From Bolinopsis microptera (Eukaryota; Ctenophora; Tentaculata; Lobata; Bolinopsidae), in contig NC_087072.1 of the NCBI RefSeq assembly GCF_026151205.1, positions 13,122,169 through 13,182,168 on the forward strand: 60,000 bases of DNA, given 5' to 3'. Position numbers and translations under genes: made by a program. The notes under the pieces were generated by a model. That model ran no database searches. It was not told where the DNA came from and saw nothing but the letters and a program-made list of their open reading frames with translations. Shown piece after piece: positions 46,297 to 58,339 of this stretch (its first letter is position 1; each line of letters starts with the position of its first letter).

Positions 46297-47563
46297 ACGG
46301 GTGATACTCGTAAAATATTTGTTTCAAGATCTTGGAGTCGATGTTACTCCTAAGCTTAGTTGGAATAGTCAGTGCGACAGAATTTATACTAAGGCCTGCC
46401 AACAACTTGGTATGGTCAGAAGAGATGGCCATATTGTCATTGATCAGAAACGTCGCCGGGCGCTTTACCTCTCCCTGGTTCGTAGCCAATTCGAAAATTG
46501 TTCCATAATCTGGCGCCCTTGTAATAAATCACTTAGTGATAAATTAGAAAGTCTCCAAAAGAGAGCTATTAAATGGATTCTGTCTGAAGAGGGCCGCAGT
46601 TATCCACCTGAGCAATATGTCAAAAAGTGCAAGCTTGTCGACATTCTCCCTTTGTCTCAAAAGTTTGACTTGAATGATCTTATTTTTTTCCACAAAGTTC
46701 TTAACAATTTAATTCCTGTATCGCTGCCTCACTATCTCTCTTTATATCAGGGCACTTCTCGACTAAGACGTTGCCACCTCGACAGTCTGTCTATTGTGTC
46801 ATCAATTTTACCTAAGTTAAGTCAGAATTCACACACCACATGTACCTCAAATAGCCCACTGGCAAAATCATTTTTCTACAGAACTCATATACTGTGGAAT
46901 GGACTCCCTTTACAGGTAAGACAGATTGTGTCTACTAGTCTTTTCAAAGCTGAGGTCACTAAGCATCTCTGGAAATGTTTATTGGACAGTGAAACAACAG
47001 TCTAGCCTAGTCTCTTTGCTCCCCATATTATTATTATTTTTGTTTTATTAATTTTTTTAATCTACCTTCCTATACTTTCAACATCATATCACACTTCACC
47101 CGCACACCTTCTCACACATTAATGACCGTTTCAGACCTGTATCTAATGTATCTGGAATTTGACGTATTGAAATACCAATTTTGACTCTTTATCCACAGTT
47201 ATTCACCATGGATTTGTTTGTTATTAATTAGTTTTTCATAAATTTTTGGATTTAGATTAATTCGATGTAATGGGTCCAAGTTACTGCGGACATAGTTCAC
47301 TATGTGTTTACCGTGTTTGGGTGCCCATCATATTTTACAGATGGGGGCGATATTTTGAACGATTCTATTTTATATTCATCTATTGCTGTACTCTGTAAAA
47401 TTTGAAAAGTATTTAATAAAAAAAATTGCAAATATTAGTATCAAATATTAATATCAAGACTGTCGACGCGACGAGTCCAACTCTAGTTGCTCTAACCAAA
47501 GCCCTCTCGCCTGCAGCGCGTATACACATGGCTATGTGAACAACTCGAGTATCACCCGTTAAC
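46297..47563 (+). mobile_element. LINE 3' fragment bordered by inverted TAACGGGTGATACTCG
   Basis: Coding part 46325-47005: DLGVDVTPKLSWNSQCDRIY, RRALYLSLVRSQFENCSIIW, LESLQKRAIKWIL, HILWNGLPLQVRQIVSTSLFK, the standard C-terminus of a LINE ORF2, of a different family from 30364-33255. TAACGGGTGATACTCG at 46297 recurs inverted at 47543-47560 and, with more flank, at 53255-53275. A TTATTATTATT tail follows the stop. The inverted borders suggest a non-LTR fragment caught in a DNA element. Confidence 0.65.
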
Positions 47564-47661
47564 TATGCGCAGCGCTGATCTTTTCGAGCTTAACTTCTCA
47601 CATATATGTTCAAATGTAACCAAGCATGCTAAATGCTAAAGCTGCGGCATAATGACAGGCT

Positions 47662-47850
47662 GCGCTGAGCGCCGCCCAGCTCAGTAAGCTAATTTATTGT
47701 TTGCTTCTTGCGCAGATATGGAAGAAGCTCAACAACAAACAAGGCGCTGTGTTACTGGGCCGCGCTCAGCCTGTCATTCCGCCAAATCTTATTTATGTTA
47801 ATGAACATAATAGCCTGGGGTCCTCAGGTAAGGCACTGTGCTTATAGCCA
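47662..47850. repeat. GGCGCTCAGCCTGTCATTCCGCC repeat family, first pair
   Basis: The word GCGCTCAGCCTGTCATTCCG occurs inverted near 47660 and direct near 47762, again at 50196, inverted near 50320, and at 50570. It is usually followed within 60 bp by ATGAACATAATAGCCTGGGG. It probably marks the ends of a dispersed DNA element. Confidence 0.7.
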
Positions 47851-47865
47851 CAGGTTTCACATTTG

Positions 47866-49560
47866 ATTCACGATGTCAATCCTTCGCATCTCGCCGATCT
47901 GCATGTGGTTGCGAGAAGCATTATTGGATGCGCGCGCGCGACCCAGTAGTGCATCGCGCTACAACGCGCGCCGCTTTCTTCTCGAAATGCCCGATGGCAA
48001 GTGCTACGAAGTAGCGCGCGCCGGGCCAGACCATTATCAATGGTCAAGGTGGAAGGACTTCGCCACGACGCGCAAACTATCATTTTTATACTTTGCATCG
48101 TTGCTCTGTTAATTTAATTTGCAAAGCAACGATCTGAAAGGGTTGACATCGTCAATTAACCATACTAGGTAGTGCGCTATCGACATGACAGTGAGCCGCG
48201 CGTGCCGACTGTAGGATGGTTTTTTAGCGCTAATTTCGGCCAGCACAATTTTCTTCAGACAAATAAATATTAAGTATCCTTCCCGACCTCCAATTGCAAC
48301 AAAAATTGGTAAGCTTACTCGTACTCATAGACTTACAAGGAAAGTGTCCTAAAAATTTAAAGCATATCCAATTAACAAACATTATGTTACAGCTAAAAGC
48401 AGCGTATTTTGCCCCATTTTGATCACTATATTAGGAGGTGCACGATAAAAATAAACTTGCTCGGATTTTAAAAATTTTTGTACCAGTGTTTTCTAGAGAC
48501 TGTGAGAATTTTCACAATACCAAATTTGTCATACCTTCTTGGAAAGATCAGTGAATTTCGCCTAAGTGCCATATTTGATGGTGCGCGGCTTTTGGAGCAA
48601 AAGTAGCTGTAAAAGTCGCGTAATTTGACCAAATTCGTCCAAATTTGACCATTTTTGTCGTATTATTCGGATTTATCTTCAGTTCCTTAAATGAGATCAT
48701 TCTGAAAATTGGCGACGACCTTCGATCCAATAGGGCTTTTACAACTGTCCGAAAAATTTGGTGGATATCGGAGTTGATATAGTGATCAAAATGGGGCAAA
48801 ATACGCTGCTTTTAGCTGTAACATAATGTTTGTTAATTGGATATGCTTTAAATTTTTCGGACACTTTCCTTGTAAGTCTATGAGTAAGCTTACCAATTTT
48901 TGTTGCAATTGGAGGTCGGGAAGGATACTCAATATTTATTTGTTTGAAGAAAATTGTGCTGGCCGAAATTAGCGCTAAAAAACCATCCTACAGTCGGCAC
49001 GCGCGGCTCACTGTCGATGGCGCACTACCTAACTATATCAACTCCGATATCCACCAAATTTTTCGGATAGTTGTAAAAGCCCTATTGGAAGGTCGTCGCC
49101 AATTTTCAGAATGATCTCATTTAAGGAACTGAAGATTAACCGAATAATACGACAAAAATGGTCAAATTTGGACGAATTTGGTCAAATTACGCGACTTTTA
49201 CAGCTACTTTTGCTCCAAAAGCCGCGCACCATCAAATATGGCACTTAGGCGAAATTCACTGATCTTTCCAAAAAAGGTATGACAAATTTGGTATTGTGAC
49301 AATTCTCACAGTCTCTAGAAAACACTGGTACAAAAATTTTAAAAATCCGAGCAAGTTTATTTTTATCGTGCACCTCCTAACCATACTTGATACTATATAC
49401 GTTTTAGGCCCACTGCGCGGCTGTCGGGCTGTATCGTGGCTTTTGCCACGATACTAGTGAAAACTTTGACCATTGTTAATGATCTGGCCCGGCGCGCGCT
49501 ACTTCGTAGCACTTGCCATCGGGCCACATTTCGAGAAGAAAGCGGCGCGCGCTACTTCGA
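47866..49560. repeat. Nested inverted-repeat element, A-B-A'-B' order
   Basis: Outer arms about 47966-48050 and 49462-49545 are inverted copies (GCCCGATGGCAAGTGCTACG). Inside, A (48167-48430), B (48431-48780), A' (48776-49030, inverse of A) and B' (49031-49380, inverse of B) follow each other, each 97 percent or so identical by eye. Neither a simple palindrome (A B B' A') nor a tandem repeat gives this order. No ORF with recognisable function. Confidence 0.85.
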
Positions 49561-49561
49561 A

Positions 49562-50112
49562 GAAATTTAGACGAGTAACATCCGTCAAGTGAAAACGACA
49601 CTAAGTGAAACGACAATGGGAGTCATGACGACTTGATACAAAAACTAACGTGGTAATTCTTACTTAGTTTATAAATCTATTTTGAAGGACTTCAACGCTT
49701 CGACGCGCTAACTATCATTTTTATTTCGCATCGAAGTAAAAATGATCGTCGCTTTGTTAATTCGCATAGTAACGATATGGAAGGGTTGACATCGTCAATC
49801 AAAGATCTATCTAGCATCTAGATTATAGAGTACGCTATAAAAATTATAAATATAATATCTACCGCGCACATACCACGACACTTTGTCTTTATATTATTAC
49901 AAACGACTAATAAGCGAGTACTGGTCTAACGACTTAGTTGCTGAACCGGAAACCTGCGCTAGTCTGATATCAATCTATTTTCTGGAATATGGGCGTGTTA
50001 TAGTTAACTATAAGTATAATTACCTCGATAGAATCGAAAATTACGCATACTTGATAATTGATATTTGATATTGCATATGTTTAGTTGACGGATGTTACTC
50101 GTCTAAATTTAT
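49562..50112. mobile_element. Short element with AAATTTAGACGAGTAACATC ends
   Basis: AAATTTAGACGAGTAACATC (49565) and its inverse (ending 50108) enclose about 540 bp of AT-rich DNA. Outside both ends lie CGAAGTAGCGCGCGCC-type words shared with the nested repeat on the left. Confidence 0.6.
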
Positions 50113-50189
50113 ATTCGAAGTAGCGCGCGCCGGGCAAGTATTAACAATGGACAATGCATATGCAGAGCTTGTGTGGTTTTGGCTAATAC

Positions 50190-50645
50190 TGAACGCGGCG
50201 CTCAGCCTGTCATTCCGCCATATATCTTCAATCGCCATATAAATATAATATCTAGCTGTAATTTTACCTGGGGACCCCAGGCTATAATGTTCATAAACAT
50301 AATAGAGATTCGGCGGAATGACAGGCTGAGCGCCACCCAGTAAGAAATTCAATTGTGTTTATGAACACGAAAGTCAAGTCTGAGGTCCCCAAGTATTACT
50401 ATTACCTGGGGACCTAAGGCTTTTCTGTTCATAAATAATAAACAGATTGAAGATGCAGCGGAATGGCATGGTGTTCCATGTTTTGTATCATGTGTGGTAC
50501 GCAGTTTAATACTTATTATACTTATATTACAGCTATAAGTATAACAGTATGGACTATTACTGGGCGGCGCTCAGCCTGTCATTCCGCCGAATCTTTATTT
50601 TGTATATGTTTATGAACATAATAGCCTGGGGTCCCCAGGTAATAT
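50190..50645. repeat. Hairpin-forming copies of the GGCGCTCAGCC repeat
   Basis: Direct copy at 50196, inverted at 50314-50340 and direct at 50568, with CTGGGGACCCCAGG-like palindromes (50270-50285, 50630-50640) between. Part of the family seen at 47.7 kb. Confidence 0.7.
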
Positions 50646-52271
50646 GGACTAGGGCTTCTCTCACGTCACGCAGTAGCAGGTCCCGCAACGTGTAGTGGGA
50701 CAAATTAGCGATGGACCGTCGTGTGTACAGAGGGCGACAAAGAAAATGACTGCCCCTCCTCTAAAAATAGCTGCGGGAGCAACGTCAAACAATCGCATAG
50801 CGTTACATAATACTGAATACTGATACCATCATTAATAGAAAGGGAGTGGTTAATGGTGAGACTGAGAGCTTTTTTAATCACAGCACAGGTCCTTTGAATT
50901 GTGAATATTTGTACGTTATTGGGCTATATCACCACGCTGACGTATATCCAATATCTTGTATGGGATAACATGGTTTGGGCTTCTCTAATACGACTATTTC
51001 CCCTTTAAATTTGCAGCAAAGGCCTCTGTAGGATAGTCAATAGTGGTCAGATCTGTTCTTTTGATGTTTGGTTCTGTGGACGTTATAGATGTTGCATACT
51101 TAGTCGTGGCCTGGCAAGGTGAAGGGGTAGGTTAGGTGCAAATCTCACCAAACTTCATCGTCAACAATAAAAAATTGTATGATTTAAGTATAATTTAAGT
51201 ATCAAATACATTTACACATTGTTTTAAGAACACTAGGATGTTGTTCTAAAAGACCAAAATAGAACCTCAGACCCGATCACTCGAAACTGTTACAAATACA
51301 ATGACTTTACATTTTGTAATAAAGTCGGGGATGCAACGACAAATTTTGACAGCTAGAACAGAAATTATTTTATATCGTAAAATAACTCATTAATCGTTAC
51401 TTTTAACATTTTCAGTCGTTACATAAAAACAAAACAATTTTAATTTCATCCCCACTTGTTCACGCGCCTCCTACTATATACATTAGGTGGTAAGGAAACA
51501 TTTAGTATAATTATCAAGTATAAAGTTAAGTACAATTCAAGATGTGATCTTATCAAAACACTGAAACCACCGTTATTCCACTATATTCGACCACTTTTAA
51601 CAACTTATCCCACCATCGAACCATTAGTCAATAGTCATAGATATCAAATATGAAATTAAAGTTAAAAACTAGAGCGTATTCACCATTAGATAACATAATT
51701 GTAATATAAGGAAATCACACTACTGCGGTTATGAATAAGATAAATCAGACTCTAAAGCTAGATCTGACGCTGACGTAATCATTTCTATCAACATAATGCA
51801 TCTTGTTCGATTGATGATTAATAATTCTTCTGTCACACTGATACAGCTGCTGCAGCTAACCTGGTAACCTGGTAACCAGGTAACCAGGTAACCTGGTAAC
51901 CTGGTAACAGTCCACTCCAACAATCCCGCCGTTATACAACCTCTGTTAATCCAAAGAGCGCAGTACACTCTGACCTAAGTCTGTCTTGCTGGCCGAGGGA
52001 AGTCGTTCACTTTAAGTTATAAATGAAAGGGCCACTTTTCAAATATAACTTCCGTAAGAAACCGTGTTATCAGACTTTTTTATCCTGAGCCTCCTGATAG
52101 TTTGACCAAGCTGAAAATATCAAACATTAGCTCTAGCTTGTACGCTGTAGTTGTAATGTGTCGGACAAAAATCTCAAAAGTCTCATAACAAACTTCATCA
52201 CAACATGTTCTAATAACAACACCTAACAACACTTGGCAAGTTGGTAATCTAGCCAGGCACAGTTGGGGCAC
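50646..52271. other. Region without a recognised gene
   Basis: AT-rich DNA. The only clear structure is a 50-bp run of GGTAACCT / AGGTTACC units at 51860-51908, which is self-complementary. No exon with known similarity. Confidence 0.5.
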
Positions 52272-52478
52272 GATTAAAATTCCGTGGCAAAGTTGGGGTA
52301 AAAAGTTACTTGGGGCACACTTTGGGCATAGTCGGGGCAAAAACAGCTGGAGCACAGTTGGGGCACAGCTGGGGCACAGTTGGGGCACAGTTGGGGCACA
52401 GTTGGGGCACAGTTGGGGCACAGTTGGGTCACAGCTGGGTCACAGCTGGGGTACAGTTGGGGCACAGTTGGGGCACTT
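52272..52478. repeat. 12-bp tandem array after the HIG1 gene stop
   Basis: About 13-15 units of GTTGGGGCACAG, some variant (GCTGGGTCACAG), ending 6 bp before the HIG1-domain stop codon. On the transcript strand it reads CTGTGCCCCAAC and so makes up the start of the 3' UTR. Confidence 0.95.
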
Positions 52479-52483
52479 CACTA

Positions 52484-54546
52484 CTAACCTCGAGCGTTCA
52501 AAGCACGTGTATCAATCTCAGAATTCTTCATTGCATCAGGAGATTGGACCATGTAGTAAGTAAAACTAGCAATAATAATAGCAAGAGTGCCGAACTGTCC
52601 CATAACTCGCTTCTGAAGCATCGCCGCTAGATTGAGGGACTCTCCCGCGCTGGCTGCCCTCATTCCTCTGTAGAAGAAGTATCCTGTTGCTCCCATTCCT
52701 GTTAGAGCACGGTTATTATTTCCCCTTATCACGTGATCAACTAGATTTTAGCGTATTTACAGTGTAAAAACACGTGCTTAAAACTGTAGAATCACTGACT
52801 AATACCTTAAATATTTACTGACGCCTGAATAAGAGGCCTTGAAAACAGATTTAAAAAGGAAGAAAATGAAAATATCAAACAATATAATAATTACTAATAA
52901 TAGTATATAATAGTATATAATAGTATATAATAGTATATAATAGTATATAATAGTATATAATAGTATATAGAGACTTACCAGCTGCCATAAGGGGGTTCCT
53001 GATCAGAAACATGAAACCACCAGGTTTGGCAGATTCCTCCTTTTTAGCTTCATTTATATTGTCAAACAGTTCAATTAACTTCTCCGTACCTAAAAGTAGA
53101 AATTAATAAGAAAGATAATTAGATACGATAAAGTATGTTTAATTAACAATTGTACCATATTCTCATTTTGTTTGTAGGTTTATAACCTACCAAGACGCGC
53201 GCCGAGTTGGACTCGTCGACGGTCTTGTAATTTTTATATATGGAACAAATATTTTACGAGTATCACCCGTTAACATTTTGTTTGAAAAGAAAAGGATCCT
53301 GACCTGATATACATATGGGTCAAACTTAGATTTCCTGAAAGTTTCGTAAGCCACGCCCAATTACAGTGGGCGTGGCGTGACACTCCCTCTTTTTCACTAT
53401 TGTCTTCATAAAATGAGAACGCTTTAAGCTAAGAACTCAAAATTTTTTGCACACATTTGGCTTGATAATTGAAAACTTTTCCAAAAGTTTCAAGTTCATT
53501 GGTTTAAATATGGCTGAGTTATGACCATTTTAAAATCCATCGGATATGTGATCCGAGCACTCAGTCAGTGATATTTGCACTCAATTAGTGATCTCGTCAC
53601 CCAATCTGATCAAGAGTAAGGCGTTAGCGTGTATTAATGAGGTTCATTAGGCTTTGATTGGATACCGATGATGACTTTGCTAGAAAGGGAAACACAAATT
53701 TTTAGGATAAAAACCAGATCGTGACCTTTTCAGGAAAAGCCGTTCTCTCCACCACTTCATCCGGTCTAGTAGAGCCCCAGTGAATTGCATTCTGGGAGTT
53801 GACATATCCGTTTATATGGCCTTGTCGCTGTACCAGATTTCGTCCTCAAAGTAGGGATCCACATTCTGCTTGGACAGTTAAGCTAAGAACTCAAAAGGAA
53901 CCTGTGACTAGCAGGGCTAACAAGCCCTGAAATGGTGACACCACCATAAATTCGTGTGATAGCGTTTTAGGTGCAGTCAGCTGTATAGGCCGGCCCATAA
54001 GCAGGCTGCAACCAATCAAGCGGTGCATGTGAGCCGAACAGGCCATTAACCAAGTGACGAGATCACTGACTGAGTGGCGAGTGCTCGGATCACGTATCCG
54101 ATGAGTTTTGAAATGGTCATAACTTAGCCATATTTTAACCAATGAACTTGAAACTTTGGGAAAGGTTTTCAATTATCAAGCCAAATGTGTGCAAAAAATT
54201 TTGAGTTCTTAGCTTAAAGCGTTCTCATTTTATGAAGACAATAGTGAAAAAGAGGGAGTGTCACGCCACGCCCACTGTAATTGGGCGTGGCTTACGAAAC
54301 TTTCAGGAAATCTAAGTTTGACCCATATCTATAATCTCTGAAATTTTGGTGCAATTTGGAGACGAATTACGTGAGTTATTAAGAGGTTGCGTGTGGGTAG
54401 TCACTTATGGGCCACCCTGTACATGTAGATCAATCGTCAAACTTAAAATAAGGTATTCAATATTCATTCTAATCGAAGATTTGAAAATGTGAATAATAAT
54501 AGTCACCTGCATCTTCGTTTCCTGAATCACCACGTGGACCACTCAT
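52484..54546 (-). CDS. HIG1-domain inner mitochondrial membrane protein, 3 exons
   Basis: Exons 54546-54507, 53089-52979 and 52698-52484 join in phase (366 bp) into 121 residues. The central HIG1 domain (about 50-105) has FLIRNPLMAAGMGATGYFFYRGMRA (first TM helix) and MLQKRVMGQFGTLAIIIASFTYYMV (second TM helix), with the family's conserved R-x-x-x-Q-x-x-x pattern in the loop. The N-terminus (MSGPRGDSGNEDAG...EELIKLFDN) is acidic and faces the matrix or intermembrane space by family analogy. HIG1 proteins bind respiratory complexes III and IV and help supercomplex assembly. Introns hold a foldback element and TAGTATATAA repeats. Confidence 0.88.
52900..52970. repeat. 10-bp TAGTATATAA tandem array
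   Basis: Seven copies of TAGTATATAA directly before the donor of HIG1 exon 2, minus strand. Low complexity. Confidence 0.95.
53307..54334. mobile_element. Foldback element in HIG1 intron 1
   Basis: Arms 53307-53570 and about 54060-54334 are inverted copies of about 270 bp with few differences (both hold GTGGGCGTGGCGTGACACTC). The loop is about 490 bp of unrelated DNA. TTAGATTTCCTGAAAGTTTC near the tips is shared. No coding capacity; the ORF at 53891-54172 lies across the loop and one arm. Confidence 0.85.
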
Positions 54547-55713
54547 TCTACCTTAGGTGAGAAGTTAGGTTAAATCTGCTGAAACTACCATTTCAAGATA
54601 ACTGACAAAATAATTCACAAAATATATTCGGAAATTTATAGAAAGTCAGTAGGTAGTTATGATCGAAACAAAGTCTTATAGTTTTAAAAAATGACAAATA
54701 AAAAACAACTTTACAAATATTTCGGGATTAGGTTAATAAAATTATGCAATGTCCGGACACCTGTCATCATGAACCTTGTTACCATGGTTACCATGGTTGC
54801 CATGGTTACCTTGTTACAATGTCCTCGTGTGTTACACAATGTCCTCGCCTGTTACATCCGTGTGTCACACGTCTGTTACACTCGTGAATGGTTCGTGTTC
54901 AAACTTCAATGTTCATCCTGTTTCGTTACTGGCAGATTCTGGTGCTGAACTTGGCGAAACTGAGTCCGCTATGTGTATCTCTGAAAATAAGCCCGATTAT
55001 CAAAGGGGTTGCAAGAATCATGTGACAACTGACAATCACCGATCACGCATCATGAGACAAAAATATTCCGGTTTTAACTTTTGGTCTTGTAAAACCAGAC
55101 TGTCAATTTTCATTTTCAATTGCAATTTTAAGCCTTCTAAATGCCGGAAAGTGAGAGCGGTAAAAATAAACGAATCATGGTAAATTTACACAATTTCCAT
55201 GGTCCAATAAATGAAACTAAAGGTTTGCTATGCAACAATAAGTTATATTTTACATTCCTTTAATCACGGCAAGTGGTTGATTTCAGTGAGACAAGTTTCT
55301 CTATAATCTTAGAGATACGTCTACTTAACAGCTGACGATATGCTGTTTTCCGCCTAAAGACCACTCAAAGTTCTGACGTTTTTAAGCACTCATGACAAAT
55401 TGTGACAAATTTTGGCATTTTAGGGGTCCCTAAAGGAGTTCCTGGGAACCGGCAATTGATTCTTAATCTTATGGTTTCTCATGGTTTGCAGGATTACCTT
55501 AACCCTAAAAATAAATTTGGGTTAAAGAATTCAGAACTTCAAAAAGTGGTATTTAAGCACATTTGTCAGAAAACGGTAGCAACGTCATGCCATATCACAT
55601 AAATAATTGTTCAAATAGTCTGAAATACAGCATTCAGGGACTGAGAAGTGAGCCCAAACGATCGCACAATGATTTTTGAGCCTGCAATATTTTCACTTAT
55701 ATGAATGGACCTT

Positions 55714-55812
55714 GATTCACGATGTCAATCCTTCGCATCTCGCCGATCTGCATGTGGTTGCGAGAAGCATTATTTGATGCGCGCGCGACCCAGTAGTGCA
55801 TCGCGCTACAAG
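55714..55812. repeat. Second copy of a 98-bp repeat
   Basis: Nearly identical to 47866-47965 (TTGATTCACGATGTCAATCC, then CTTCGCATCTCGCC, ending CATCGCGCTACAA). It marks another piece of the nested element family at 48 kb. Confidence 0.9.
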
Positions 55813-56171
55813 AATGGACCCAATGTTGAATGTACATCGACCGTCTTCTTTCATCGAACCTACTTTTACTGATGTGTCTGTCTCGATGTAGCTATTGCAT
55901 ACTCTGGCGTTATTATTGAAGACTTGAGATGACTTAATTTGACTGCTAAAATCTGATCTATTGTCAAGTTTTTGACAACTAGCATTATGATTAATTTAAT
56001 TTGATGTTTGTTTCTGTAAATTTGAGGAAAACTGACCAGGTGCGCCATGCGATGCTTTTTTAAAAGAATGCTACCATTTTTGAACGGGCATTACGTGGAC
56101 GCTGGAGGCCCTAGCGCTTATATTTATGCCTGTTCAAATAAAGTCTGCCCGTTTGACTGGTGACCGTAATT

Positions 56172-56282
56172 CTGGAGTTTCATTGGTCAAAAGCGGATGC
56201 TGATTGGTCAAAAGCAAATGCTGATTGGTCAAAAGCAGATGCTGATTGGTTGATGTTGTCATGAGTAAATAAAAGCCTCACC
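56172..56282 (+). promoter_or_regulatory. Four phased ATTGG boxes before a TATA-like motif
   Basis: TGATTGGTCAAAAGC occurs four times at 20-22 bp spacing (56182-56250), followed by GAGTAAATAAAAGCC about 25 bp on. Inverted CCAAT boxes and a TATA-like AATAAAAG look promoter-like. The nearest ORF downstream on this strand is the small TM gene at 57072; a link is not shown. Confidence 0.35.
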
Positions 56283-56756
56283 TCCCCACCTGAATCCACC
56301 ACATCTGTTGTCTTGATAATTATAATTGTGTTTTTTCCAAATTAAACGTTATCCTTGGTTTATTATATACTTTATCAATATTTCTGATGGGATTAAATAT
56401 AATACATATATACAATGTGATGCAAAATGAATGTTAGGAGTTTAGATGGCTATAATTTCGGAGGCAAATTCCAATTTCACTGCATTTTTGCATTTTTGCC
56501 CTTCATAATTACTGTTTTCCCAGTGTCGCTATCCCTGATAACCTATCTTATCTAAACTATGACCTTTTTTATTTCCATTGGAGAGGATTAGTAGCGTGGG
56601 ATTCTACTCTGATGTTTTGGATAGTTTCCCTGGAAAATTTGCTCCTCCACAATATATTTTATCATTTTTTACAATCCCAACATTCTTTGCATCACCCTGT
56701 GGCCTGTATATTTATCCACAAAATCTACAAAATATGTACATTTTGTTTTCTTGGGT

Positions 56757-56947
56757 TTCAATTTCTATTGATTCCGTTTGATGCGACAAGGAAAAGGCTC
56801 TTGTCAGGAAAGGAATTATTCAACGTTTTAATGTGACAAAATCGTATTCATGATCTCAAATTATTTGTTATATAGTAGTGTTGAAAGTAAAAAAGAGTAA
56901 TTAAGAGCCTTTTCCTTGTCACATCAAACGGGATCAATAGAAATTTC
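56757..56947. mobile_element. Foldback miniature element, first copy
   Basis: Inverted ends of about 40 bp (ATTTCTATTGATTCCGTTTG...GGAAAAGGCTCT and inverse) around a 105-bp middle. Same element as 57866-58067. Confidence 0.9.
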
Positions 56948-57071
56948 AACTATGCGACTCATAAATAATATTCCAATCCGGATTTTACTATGTACATTTC
57001 AATTGATCAGAATGACCATTTCTTTCTATTGCAAGTGAATGGACTCAGCAACAGAAAGCCAGTAGGTAGTC

Positions 57072-57287
57072 ATGACAACAACACTTCGAGGATTTGTCCT
57101 CAGTGCTATTCCTTTATTTCTTCTCGGCATAACTTTTATGCTAGTGGTGGCGTACTTCATATCTACTTATCGAAAAAGTGACGATGAAGTTGAAGAGAGA
57201 TGCAAACTTAAAACAGAACCTGAAGATGCCGCAGATAAACAAGAGCGTTTAGAAATGATTATGATGTTTTTTGATGACAATTTTTAA
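57072..57287 (+). CDS. Small single-pass membrane protein, copy 1
   Basis: 71 residues: MTTTLRGFVLSAIPLFLLGI begins a hydrophobic segment (about 7-30) followed by Tyr-Arg-Lys and an acidic, Lys/Glu-rich tail ending FFDDNF. A type III or signal-anchored mini-protein is likely. Family not recognised. The coding sequence is kept in a duplicated second copy with matching TM segment, and an AATAAA is present about 230 bp downstream, so it may be a real gene. An upstream exon is possible. Confidence 0.45.
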   Translation: MTTTLRGFVLSAIPLFLLGITFMLVVAYFISTYRKSDDEVEERCKLKTEPEDAADKQERLEMIMMFFDDNF

Positions 57288-57865
57288 AATAATCTAAAGC
57301 TGGATCTTTGATTAATATTGCTATTGTATTGCTCTTTTACGCTGAGTAAACAGAGATACCCATTTGCTTTAAATATCTTATATCAGAAATATCACAACCC
57401 AAAGGTTTATAGCTTTAAAAGTTTTAATTTCGACAGAGCAACTCTTTAAATGATTGTGTGGTATTGACGGGGATGCAGGCCACAGTTTGTGTTTGTTGTT
57501 TTGATCTACAAATAAAGAAGACTGTATAATGAAGTTTAATTAATTAAATTCTTTTGAATAAATAAAGGTAACCAATATGTGTCGAGATTATTATTTTTCT
57601 CTTATAGTTTATTCCATCTGATGTCTGATTGTACCACCATGTCTGTCGTATATAGTTTTTAAACGTTAGTGTTACCAATAAAGCAGCTTAAAGGAAAATG
57701 AGAATTTTTTGTTGGAGAATTCTAAATTATTATAGTTTTCTCTTTGTTATGAGAGCCGCTCTGACATTAGTAGCTAGTACCATTCTTGGTTACTAGTTGC
57801 TAATATGAGCGGGATATAAATACTTTGTTATTATTATTATTATTATCATTTAAAAAAAGGGCCTT

Positions 57866-58067
57866 CTTAGGTAAATTTCTATTGATCCCGTTTGATGCGA
57901 CAAGGAAAAGGCTCTAATCAGGAAAGGAGTTATTCAACGTTTCAATGTGACAATATCGTATTCATGATCTCAAATTATTTGTTATATAGTAGTGTTGAAA
58001 GTATAAAAGCGTAATTAAGAGCCTTTTCCTTGTCACATCAAACGGGATCAATAGAAATTTACCCAAG
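57866..58067. mobile_element. Foldback miniature element, second copy
   Basis: Ends CTTAGGTAAATTTCTATTGA and the inverse ending TCAATAGAAATTTACCCAAG; the middle is nearly the same as in the first copy (CAGGAAAGGAGTTATTCAAC). It lies at the left of the second 0.7-kb duplicated unit. Confidence 0.9.
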
Positions 58068-58201
58068 AAAACATTTCAACTATGCGACTCATAAATAATA
58101 TTCCAATCCGGATTTCACTATGTACATTTCAATTGATCAGAATGACAATTTCTTTCTATTGCAAGTGAATGGACTCAGCAACAGAAAGTCAGTAGGTAGT
58201 C

Positions 58202-58339
58202 ATGACAAGTGCTATTCCTTTATTTCTTCTCGGCATAACTTTTATGCTACTAGTGGTGGCGTACTTCATATCTACTTATCGAAAAAGCGACGATGAAGTT
58301 GAAGAGAGATGCAAACTTAAAACAGAACCTGACGAATGA
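58202..58339 (+). pseudogene. Small single-pass membrane protein, copy 2 (shortened)
   Basis: Reads MTSAIPLFLLGITFMLLVVA, then the same YFISTYRKSDDEVEERC stretch, and stops after KTEPDE because of a small insertion (GACGAATGA) relative to copy 1. It lacks eight N-terminal residues and the last 26 or so of copy 1. Very similar at the DNA level, so the duplication is recent. Confidence 0.5.

Noticed and set aside
47900-50650. A CRISPR-like array from repeated GC-rich words
   Set aside because: Repeats are irregular, inverted and nested, in animal DNA with no cas genes.
53891-54172. 93-codon ORF in the HIG1 intron
   Set aside because: It spans the loop and one arm of the foldback element and has no domain features.
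54691-55183. Reading frame with LLADSGAE resembling a retroviral-type aspartic protease
   Set aside because: Only the short DSGA word fits; the flanks do not match a protease and no gag, RT or integrase sequence is nearby. Probably chance.
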